DNA from: Ruminococcaceae bacterium UBA1236
Lineage (GTDB): Bacteria > Bacillota > Clostridia > Oscillospirales > Acutalibacteraceae
Direction of reading: 5' to 3'
Length of the DNA stretch: 22,421 nt
Assembly (NCBI GenBank): GCA_002309055.1
Contig: DBWO01000027.1
Coordinates: forward strand, 26,308 to 48,728
How positions within the stretch are numbered: position 1 is the first letter of the stretch; every line of letters begins with the position of its first letter. The position numbers and the translations under genes are program-made. The notes under the pieces are model-generated. The model ran no database searches. It had not been told where the DNA came from and saw only the letters and a program-made list of their open reading frames with translations. Below, piece by piece: positions 14,872 to 21,402 of the stretch.

Positions 14872-16827
14872 ATGAAAGATTTGATTTCCGTTATTGTACC
14901 CGTTTATAAGACAGAGAATTACCTGTGCAAATGTGTGGACAGCATACTTGCGCAGACTTATACCAATCTCGAAATAATCCTTGTTGATGACGGCTCACCT
15001 GATAACTGCGGCAAAATCTGCGATGAATACGCCGCAAAAGATTCAAGGGTGAAAGTGATTCATCAGAAAAACGGTGGATTGTCTGCCGCAAGGAATGCTG
15101 GTCTTGATATTGCAACAGGAGAATATATCGGCTTTGTTGACAGTGATGATTATATCGCCCCCGATATGTATGAGAAGCTATATAATGCTCTTGTTTCAAA
15201 TGAAGCGGATATGTCAATTTGCAATCATCAGAAAGTGGGCATTAAATTATTTTTTGACGATAACGAAATGCCGCTTTTAACTGAAGTTATCTCGGAACAG
15301 GATGCGATGAGAAAGCAATATGAGTGCTTAAATTGCTCAATTGTTGTTGCATGGAGCAAACTATATAAGCGAGTAATCTGGAATGATTTGCGTTTTCCTT
15401 CAGGTAAAATTCATGAAGACGAATTTGTTTCTTTTGATGTGTTTTACAAGTGCAAAAGAATCGCGATAATAAGTGACAAACTGTATTGTTATTACATTCG
15501 TGCTGATGGTATCATAGGTAAAGAAAACGGTTCTATCCATCCTGATTATTTTGACGCACTTTATTTGCGCTCCGAGTTAATTCAAAAAAACAAATACGAG
15601 AATTTATATAGGACATTTTGGTATGGCTTTTCATGGTCGTTCAGGCAGTATATAAGATTCAGTTCTTACTATAAACGTTCATCAAAAGAAAGAAAGAAGC
15701 ATATTTTCAATATTGCAAAGGAAGTCTATAAAACTTATCAACCTTATGCAAACCGTAATGAGCATTTTATATTTAATCACCCGAATTTATATATAATTAT
15801 TTCAAAAATAAAAAGGAAGCTAGTTGAACTCAAAAAAAACCTTAGCTTTAAGCTCAGCCAAACCGGGAAAGACTTTGTTTTGATTAATCTCCCGGTTTAT
15901 GGCAACTACGGTGATCAGGCGATTGCTTTATCCGAAATACAGTTTTTTAAAAAACTGAACGCTCGTTTTGCGGTGCTCAATGAAGATGTTACCGATACTG
16001 TTGGGGATAAGATTTATAAGTGCATAGGCAAGGATAAAACAGTTGTTATCTGCGGCGGCGGCTTCATGGGAGGACTGTGGACCGAAGCCGAGAAAAAATA
16101 TATTCAGCAGCCCATAAAAGCGCTTCCCGATAACAGGATTATTATTTTCCCACAGACTGTAACATTCGATCCTGATTCGGAATATGGAAAACAATTTTTT
16201 GAAAACGAAAAAAATGTTTATTCCTCACATAAAAACCTGACTGTTTTCGTGCGCGAGCAAAAAAGCTTTGGTTTTATGAAGCAATATATGCCGGAAGTAA
16301 ACACACTCTTTGCGCCCGATATGGTGCTTGGTCTCGATCTTCCTTTCGGCGGCCTTGAAAGAAACGGTGTGCTTTTCTGCATGAGAAATGACAGGGAGAA
16401 AGCCGTTGATTCTATTGACACTCTGAAAAATGCGGTTTTGCAAAAATATCCCGATATGGAGCAGACTTTTGTTGAAAACTCGGTTTGCAAATTGATTGAA
16501 CCTGAAAACCGCGAAAAAGAAACGTTTGAGCAGATTAAAAAGTTCGCTTCATCAAAGCTTGTTGTAACGGACCGCTTGCACGGCATGGCTTTTGCCGCAA
16601 TCACTTCAACGCCCTGCATTGCTTTTAACAACAGTAACGGCAAGATTGCCGGCGTTTATGAGTGGATAAAAGAGAACTGCTTTATCAAACTTTGCAACTC
16701 TGCGGAGGAAGCAATAAGAGTTTTTGATGATTTGAATTTGAACACGGAATATCATTTTGACAAGGCAAAGTGCGACAGCGCATTTTTGCCGCTGATTGAG
16801 GCATTAAATGGAAAAAACGGAACTTAA
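14872..16827 (+). CDS. Fusion of GT2 glycosyltransferase and polysaccharide pyruvyltransferase
   Basis: A 651-aa two-domain protein. Residues 1 to about 310 are a GT2 enzyme (LISVIVPVYKTENYL, DDGSPDNCG, and the DxD motif D90-S91-D92-D93). Residues about 335-651 are a polysaccharide pyruvyltransferase domain (CsaB/EpsO/EpsI-like). It begins FVLINLPVYGNYGDQAI, with GGGFMGGLW from G395, then IIFPQTVTF, and the conserved D567-R-L-H-G in VVTDRLHGMAFAA. This domain normally moves pyruvate from PEP onto a sugar as a ketal, on cytoplasmic lipid-linked units. The start at ATG 14872 is chosen by domain fit; its ribosome site is weak (AAAGAAAAA), and the frame is open upstream to 14779. No stop or frameshift lies at the junction, so the fusion is real in this sequence. 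The coding DNA between the two domains is distinctly AT-rich. The gene overlaps the next by 20 nt. Confidence 0.88.
   Translation: MKDLISVIVPVYKTENYLCKCVDSILAQTYTNLEIILVDDGSPDNCGKICDEYAAKDSRVKVIHQKNGGLSAARNAGLDIATGEYIGFVDSDDYIAPDMYEKLYNALVSNEADMSICNHQKVGIKLFFDDNEMPLLTEVISEQDAMRKQYECLNCSIVVAWSKLYKRVIWNDLRFPSGKIHEDEFVSFDVFYKCKRIAIISDKLYCYYIRADGIIGKENGSIHPDYFDALYLRSELIQKNKYENLYRTFWYGFSWSFRQYIRFSSYYKRSSKERKKHIFNIAKEVYKTYQPYANRNEHFIFNHPNLYIIISKIKRKLVELKKNLSFKLSQTGKDFVLINLPVYGNYGDQAIALSEIQFFKKLNARFAVLNEDVTDTVGDKIYKCIGKDKTVVICGGGFMGGLWTEAEKKYIQQPIKALPDNRIIIFPQTVTFDPDSEYGKQFFENEKNVYSSHKNLTVFVREQKSFGFMKQYMPEVNTLFAPDMVLGLDLPFGGLERNGVLFCMRNDREKAVDSIDTLKNAVLQKYPDMEQTFVENSVCKLIEPENREKETFEQIKKFASSKLVVTDRLHGMAFAAITSTPCIAFNNSNGKIAGVYEWIKENCFIKLCNSAEEAIRVFDDLNLNTEYHFDKAKCDSAFLPLIEALNGKNGT
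14932..15042 (+). repeat. Conserved GT2 coding segment, copy B (partner at 13904-14014)
   Basis: This segment encodes residues 21-57 of the fusion protein and matches copy A at 101 of 111 bases with an identical translation. Both copies occupy the same place relative to their start codons, just inside a GT2 domain. Confidence 0.9.
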
Positions 16828-17911
16828 AAAGTTCATAGAATGCTATTTGCCAATGACAAAGTGCAATATGCGTTGCGAGTATTGTTACATATACGGGCAC
16901 AACAACGCGCAGGAACCATTTTGTGATTTGTCGCAAATGAAGCAAAAAGCCAAACAGGCCTTTTCGCTCGAAAGGCTGGGGGGAGTGTGCCTGTTCAATT
17001 TCTGCGCTGCCGGTGAAACGATGCTTCACCCAGATTTGGCAGAAATTGTTCGCAAAATACTGGAGTGCGGCCATTTTGTCATGATAGTGACAAACGGCAC
17101 TCTGACAGAAAGAATCAAGGAATACTGTTCTTTTGATGAAGAAAAGAAAAAACGCTTGTTTTTTAAAATTTCTTTTCATTACCTTGAGCTCAGGCGCCTT
17201 AAACTGATGGACAGATTCTTTGATAATATTGAGCTTGTTAAAAATTCCGGAATATCATACACCGTTGAGCTTACCCCCGATGACATTTATATTCCACATA
17301 TAGACGAGATTAAAGAAATTTGTAATGATAAGTTAGGTGCTCTTTGTCATGTGACAGTACCGAGAGATGAGAGAGTCCCCGGTCATCCTCTTATGACAAA
17401 GCTTTCAAGAGAAGAATTCAAAAACACATGGAAAACCTTTGATTCGGCTTTGTTCGATTTTAAAGAATCAATTTTTGAGGTGCCCAGAAAAGAGTTTTGC
17501 TATGCCGGTAAGTGGAGTATTGTTTTGAATATGTCAAGCGGTGATTATTATCAGTGTTATATCGGAAACTATCTGGGCAATATATTCAAAGATGTTGAAA
17601 ACCCGTTGAATCTTTTGCCGATAGGCAATAACTGCTCCGAGGGTCACTGCTTTAACGGGCATGCTTTTCTCGGATTCGGTCTTATTCCCGAAATAAAATC
17701 TCCGACATTTGCGGAAATGCGTAACCGCAAAACTGCAAGCGGCGAAAACTGGATCGGCAGCGATATGCTGAGCATAATGGAGAGCCGCCTTGAATTTGCA
17801 AACAATAAATACAACTCTATTCAAAAGATTAATGCAAACCTGAAAAATGATTATTTGAAGTCAAGAAATTATTTAGGCAAAATTAAGAGGAGATTGTCAG
17901 GTGGAAACTGA
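16808..17911 (+). CDS. Radical SAM enzyme with twitch/SPASM-like cysteine motif, in a polysaccharide operon
   Basis: A 367-aa protein. The radical SAM cluster motif is C19-X3-C23-X2-C26 in TKCNMRCEYCY, followed by FNFCAAGETMLHPDL, which corresponds to the SAM-contacting glycine-rich strand, and by MIVTNGTL. A second cysteine set lies in the C-terminal part. C231-X13-G-X4-C250 fits the CX9-15GX4C motif of SPASM and twitch domains, and C276-X4-C281 could supply the other ligands of one auxiliary 4Fe-4S cluster. The C-terminal 90 residues are lysine- and asparagine-rich with no recognised domain. It overlaps the pyruvyltransferase gene by 20 nt and the flippase gene by 11 nt, so it is embedded in the operon. 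Possible roles are oxidation, epimerisation or dehydration of a sugar, or modification of a peptide or aglycone; none can be chosen from the sequence. The family is recognised but the substrate is not. Confidence 0.87.
   Translation: MEKTELKKFIECYLPMTKCNMRCEYCYIYGHNNAQEPFCDLSQMKQKAKQAFSLERLGGVCLFNFCAAGETMLHPDLAEIVRKILECGHFVMIVTNGTLTERIKEYCSFDEEKKKRLFFKISFHYLELRRLKLMDRFFDNIELVKNSGISYTVELTPDDIYIPHIDEIKEICNDKLGALCHVTVPRDERVPGHPLMTKLSREEFKNTWKTFDSALFDFKESIFEVPRKEFCYAGKWSIVLNMSSGDYYQCYIGNYLGNIFKDVENPLNLLPIGNNCSEGHCFNGHAFLGFGLIPEIKSPTFAEMRNRKTASGENWIGSDMLSIMESRLEFANNKYNSIQKINANLKNDYLKSRNYLGKIKRRLSGGN
17885..17892 (+). promoter_or_regulatory. Ribosome binding site for the flippase GTG start
   Basis: AAGAGGAG ends 8 nt before GTG at 17901. 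It lies inside the 3' end of the radical SAM gene and supports the 11-nt overlap. Confidence 0.8.
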
Positions 17912-19439
17912 AAGAACAAAAAACGCTTTTCTTAATACGTTTTTTGGGTTGATAAATAAAATAATCACCCTGGTTTGTCCTTTTGTCGTCAGAACTGTTT
18001 TCATAAAGACTTTGGGAATGGAATACCTGGGGCTTAACTCCCTTTTCGGCTCAATTATGAATGTTTTGAGCATTGCTGAATTGGGAGTCGGTTCGGCAAT
18101 AGTATTCAGCATGTACAGCGCAATTGCAAAACAGGATAATGAAACAATGTGCGCTCTTATGAATCTGTATAAAAAAGCATACAGAGTTATTGGCTCCATT
18201 ATCCTGACTGTTGGTCTGGTCATAACACCTCTTGTTCCTTTTCTGGTGAAAGGAACAACGCCGAAGGCGGTAAGCATTTATGTTGTCTATGTGATTCATC
18301 TGCTCAGCACGGTTCTCGGTTATTTTATGTTTGCATACAGATCTTGCTTGCTCACGGCGTTTCAGAAAAGCTATGTTATAAGTAATGTCGCAAGTTTAAG
18401 CAGTTTTGTGGTTTATGTTCTTCAGATATTGTTTCTCATTAAAGGCAGAGGATATTACTGGTATATCTCGGTTATGCTTGTCGGAGCAGTTCTTTGCAAT
18501 GTGACAAATGCGATTCTGTCCAAAAGAATGTTTCCCGAATATAATCCCTCCGGAAAAGTTTCAAACGAAAAATACAAGGATATTGTTGAAAAGATAAAAG
18601 CTCTGCTTTTTTACAGAATAGGTGGAGTAGTACTGATTTCTGTGGACAGCATTGTGATATCTGCATTTCTCGGATTGACTGCTTTGGCAAAGTATAACAA
18701 CTATTATTATATCATCCAAACCTTGTTTGGCTTTTTGGCGGTTTATTACGGGAGTATAACTGCGGGTATCGGGAACAGCATTGCTTCGGAAAGCAGAGAA
18801 AAGAATTACAACGATTTCAGAAAATTAACATTTATTCAGAAATGGATTATCGCGTGGTTTTCAGCCTGCCTTTTATGCCTGTACCAGCCGTTCATGAAGC
18901 TTTGGGTAGGTGCTGAAAATATGTTGCCGTTCGGTATTGTCATAAGCTTAACAGCTTATTTCTATCTTTGGAAAATGATGGAAATCATAAATGTTTACAA
19001 GGATGCAAGCGGCATGTGGCAATACGATAAATATCGGCCCTTGGTTGCATCGGTATTTAATCTTTTGTTGAATCTTATTTTTGTAAATGTAATAGGTCTT
19101 TACGGGATTGTTCTTTCAACCGTTGCGGCAATCTTTATTGTTATTATGCCGTGGTCAACACACACAGTTTTCAAGCATTATTTCAATAACGGATTTAAAG
19201 AATATATGTTTCGTTATTTCGCAGATATGATTATTGCGGCGGTTATATGCGTGGCAACATATTTTATAACTAACTTGATAACAGGAGCAGGAATAACGGC
19301 ATTTATAATCAAGTGTGTTGTTTGCGCGATATTTCCTAACATTTTATTAATGGCTATATTTTTCAGCACCAAAGATTTCAAAGAAACCAGACCGTGGATA
19401 ACAGAAAAAATAAAGCTGATAATCGGCAAAAAGGCATAG
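17901..19439 (+). CDS. Wzx-type polysaccharide flippase (MOP/PST family)
   Basis: A 512-aa membrane protein with roughly 12-14 hydrophobic helices and short charged loops. It starts METERTKNAFLNTFFGLINKI. Next comes FIKTLGMEYLGLNSLFGSIMNVLSIAELGVGSAI, the conserved N-terminal segment of polysaccharide transport proteins of the RfbX/Wzx type, with the usual charged intracellular loops between helices. It should move the undecaprenyl-linked repeat unit across the membrane. The length is typical. GTG start with a strong ribosome site; coupled to the radical SAM gene, and followed 3 nt later by the next gene. The presence of Wzx together with the Wzy-like gene at 21399 indicates a Wzx/Wzy-dependent route. 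Its gene name is not assigned because Wzx proteins diverge strongly. Confidence 0.88.
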   Translation: METERTKNAFLNTFFGLINKIITLVCPFVVRTVFIKTLGMEYLGLNSLFGSIMNVLSIAELGVGSAIVFSMYSAIAKQDNETMCALMNLYKKAYRVIGSIILTVGLVITPLVPFLVKGTTPKAVSIYVVYVIHLLSTVLGYFMFAYRSCLLTAFQKSYVISNVASLSSFVVYVLQILFLIKGRGYYWYISVMLVGAVLCNVTNAILSKRMFPEYNPSGKVSNEKYKDIVEKIKALLFYRIGGVVLISVDSIVISAFLGLTALAKYNNYYYIIQTLFGFLAVYYGSITAGIGNSIASESREKNYNDFRKLTFIQKWIIAWFSACLLCLYQPFMKLWVGAENMLPFGIVISLTAYFYLWKMMEIINVYKDASGMWQYDKYRPLVASVFNLLLNLIFVNVIGLYGIVLSTVAAIFIVIMPWSTHTVFKHYFNNGFKEYMFRYFADMIIAAVICVATYFITNLITGAGITAFIIKCVVCAIFPNILLMAIFFSTKDFKETRPWITEKIKLIIGKKA

Positions 19440-19442
19440 AAT

Positions 19443-20297
19443 ATGAAAGCTTTAAAATGCGTTGTGTGTATATTGATTGCAGCATCCTTGCTTTTTTCAA
19501 TTTTGCACTATTATGTTTTATCAAAAAAATCAATTCATTTTTCAATTGATGACACAATCAATGTATTTTATGACCTTACGGAAAACGTAGAGAAATATGA
19601 TTCGATATTTGATAATGAGCTTCTTTCTTCGCTGAATAAACTACACGAAAAATACGGTTTGGCAGTTACTTTATACTGTTTCAATGAAAACGATGTTTTT
19701 TCGCTTGCTGATATGACAGCAAAGTTTAAAGAGCAGTTTTCAGCAAACTCTGATTGGTTGAAGTTTGGTTTTCATGCCCAAAATCCGGATGTTGATTTGT
19801 CTCTTACTGATTTTGATAGCTTTTCAAACAGTTATAATCAGTTTGTTTCCCAGGTAACAAGATTTGCAGGAGGAACAAATCAAATTGACATTTTTGTAAG
19901 GTTATCCTGCTTTCAGGCGAGCGGTGATATTGTTTCCAATTTGAGAGAATTGGGTATAAGCGGGTTGTATACTTCAGATGACTACAGGGAGAACTATTGT
20001 CTTAACGAATTACAAAACCGGTTTTTACAAGTATATGATTATGAATACAGTGCCGGTAATAGTCTATTTTATATTCATACAGATTATCGGATTGAAGAAG
20101 ATTCCTTTAACACATTTCTTTTGCTTAGTAACAAAGTGTTAGAAGTTTTTACACACGAATGGGCGATGAACAACATGGGAAACTGGCAGGAAGTCGACCG
20201 AATATGTGAATTTGCAAGGCAACATAAATATGAATGGTGTTTTGCTCAAACAGCTATGTATAAAACAATATTTAAGGGAAAAGTTAACCATGTATAA
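19443..20297 (+). CDS. Membrane-anchored NodB-like (polysaccharide deacetylase-type) protein, divergent
   Basis: A 284-aa protein. One N-terminal hydrophobic helix (residues 6-26) looks like an uncleaved anchor, placing the rest outside the cell. The remainder resembles a CE4/NodB fold. Candidate motif 1 is FSIDD (D36-D37). The GFHAQNPD segment with H111 could stand for the metal-binding His region. FVRLSCFQAS is a motif-3-like strand and GLYTSDD a motif-4-like one. VFTHEW with H238 looks like the terminal His motif. The usual HxxxH pair is absent, because only H111 is seen there, so metal binding and activity are uncertain. It could deacetylate the exported polymer, or it could be a binding protein derived from that fold. 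It is among the most AT-rich genes in the window and overlaps the start of glf by 8 nt. Confidence 0.65.
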   Translation: MKALKCVVCILIAASLLFSILHYYVLSKKSIHFSIDDTINVFYDLTENVEKYDSIFDNELLSSLNKLHEKYGLAVTLYCFNENDVFSLADMTAKFKEQFSANSDWLKFGFHAQNPDVDLSLTDFDSFSNSYNQFVSQVTRFAGGTNQIDIFVRLSCFQASGDIVSNLRELGISGLYTSDDYRENYCLNELQNRFLQVYDYEYSAGNSLFYIHTDYRIEEDSFNTFLLLSNKVLEVFTHEWAMNNMGNWQEVDRICEFARQHKYEWCFAQTAMYKTIFKGKVNHV

Positions 20298-21402
20298 CTA
20301 CCTCATAGTCGGGGCGGGGCTGTTCGGGGCGGCATTCGCGAGAATGGCGGCGGAAAGCGGTAAAACCTGCCTTGTAATCGAAAAAAGGAATCATATCGGC
20401 GGGAACGCTTATACCGAAAAGGTTGAGGGCATAAACGTTCACAGGTACGGCGCGCACATCTTCCACACAAACAGCAAGCCGGTGTGGGATTTTGTCAGCC
20501 GCTTCGCCGTGTTCAACCGCTACACAAACTCTCCCGTTGCAAATTACAAGGGGGAGATATATTCCCTGCCCTTCAATATGCACACCTTCAGCAAGATGTG
20601 GGGCATATCAACTCCCGATGAAGCGCGCGCGATTATCGAAAAGCAGCGCGCCGGGGTGGGGGAGCCGAGCAATCTTGAGGAGCAGGCGATATCCCTTGTG
20701 GGCACCGATATTTACGAAAAACTGGTCAAGGGTTACACCGAAAAGCAGTGGGGCAGGCCCTGCAGCGAGCTGCCCGCCTTTATCATAAAGCGCCTGCCCG
20801 TGCGCTTCACTTATGACAACAACTATTTCAACGCCCTTTTTCAGGGCATACCCGTGGGCGGATACACCGCTATGGTATCCGCAATGCTTGAGGGCATTGA
20901 GGTGCGCACCGGCACGGATTATCTCGCCCATAAGCCGGAGTTTGACGCTCTGGCGGAAAAGGTGATTTACACCGGCGCGATAGATGAGTATTTCTGCTGC
21001 TGCCTCGGCGCTCTCGAATACCGCACTCTGCGCTTTGAAACCGAAACGCTTGACACGCCGAATTACCAGGGCAACGCCGTTGTCAACTACACGGACAGCG
21101 AAACGCCGTTTACCCGCATCATTGAGCACAAGTGGTTTGAGTTCGGCAGGGATGAAAACGGAAATGATTTGCCCAAAACCGTTATCAGCAGAGAGTTCAG
21201 CAAGGAGTGGGAGCCGGGCGACGAGCCGTATTACCCCGTGAACGACGCCAAAAACTCCGCGCTCTATGAGCAGTACAGAGAGCTTGCCGGGCGTGAAGAA
21301 AAAGTGATTTTCGGCGGGCGCCTCGGCGAATACAAATATTACGATATGGATAATGTCATCGAGCGCGCGCTCGCTCTGGCAGAAAAGGAACTGAAAGCAT
21401 GA
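20290..21402 (+). CDS. glf: UDP-galactopyranose mutase
   Basis: A 370-aa flavoenzyme converting UDP-Galp to UDP-Galf. The N-terminal FAD motif is G8-A-G10-L-F-G13 in YLIVGAGLFGAAFA, followed by CLVIEKRNHIGGNAYTE. The family signatures HRYGAHIFHTN, then YTEKQWGRPCSELPAF and IKRLPVRFTYDNNYF, are present, and C-terminal GGRLGEYKYYDMDNVI is complete. The start at ATG 20290 overlaps the previous stop codon by 8 nt; an upstream in-frame extension from 20206 lies wholly in the preceding gene and is unlikely. DNA is GC-rich again, like genes before 10310. The product feeds a galactofuranosyltransferase, for which the GT2 at 9435 is the best candidate. Confidence 0.96.
   Translation: MYNYLIVGAGLFGAAFARMAAESGKTCLVIEKRNHIGGNAYTEKVEGINVHRYGAHIFHTNSKPVWDFVSRFAVFNRYTNSPVANYKGEIYSLPFNMHTFSKMWGISTPDEARAIIEKQRAGVGEPSNLEEQAISLVGTDIYEKLVKGYTEKQWGRPCSELPAFIIKRLPVRFTYDNNYFNALFQGIPVGGYTAMVSAMLEGIEVRTGTDYLAHKPEFDALAEKVIYTGAIDEYFCCCLGALEYRTLRFETETLDTPNYQGNAVVNYTDSETPFTRIIEHKWFEFGRDENGNDLPKTVISREFSKEWEPGDEPYYPVNDAKNSALYEQYRELAGREEKVIFGGRLGEYKYYDMDNVIERALALAEKELKA

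Larger units (their letters stand above)
10311..20289. other. AT-rich variable polysaccharide cassette between GC-rich conserved flanks
   Basis: Base composition falls after the GlfT2-like gene and returns at the start codon of glf. Hand counts of single 60-base lines give 37/60 G+C at 6241-6300, 17/60 at 11101-11160, 13/60 at 19501-19560 and 34/60 at 20761-20820. The cassette is itself mosaic: 30/60 at 13021-13080 in the epimerase gene. Such exchange between conserved ends is typical of serotype-determining loci. No transposase, integrase or direct repeat was seen at the edges, so homologous recombination in the flanks is the likeliest route (inference). Confidence 0.75.

Noticed and set aside
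20206..20289. Upstream extension of glf by 28 residues
   Set aside because: It lies inside the preceding gene and is AT-rich. The FAD-binding strand starts immediately after ATG 20290, as in other UDP-galactopyranose mutases.
10311..20289. Mobile element carrying the AT-rich cassette
   Set aside because: No transposase, integrase, terminal inverted repeats or target duplication was seen at the edges; exchange by homologous recombination explains it with less.
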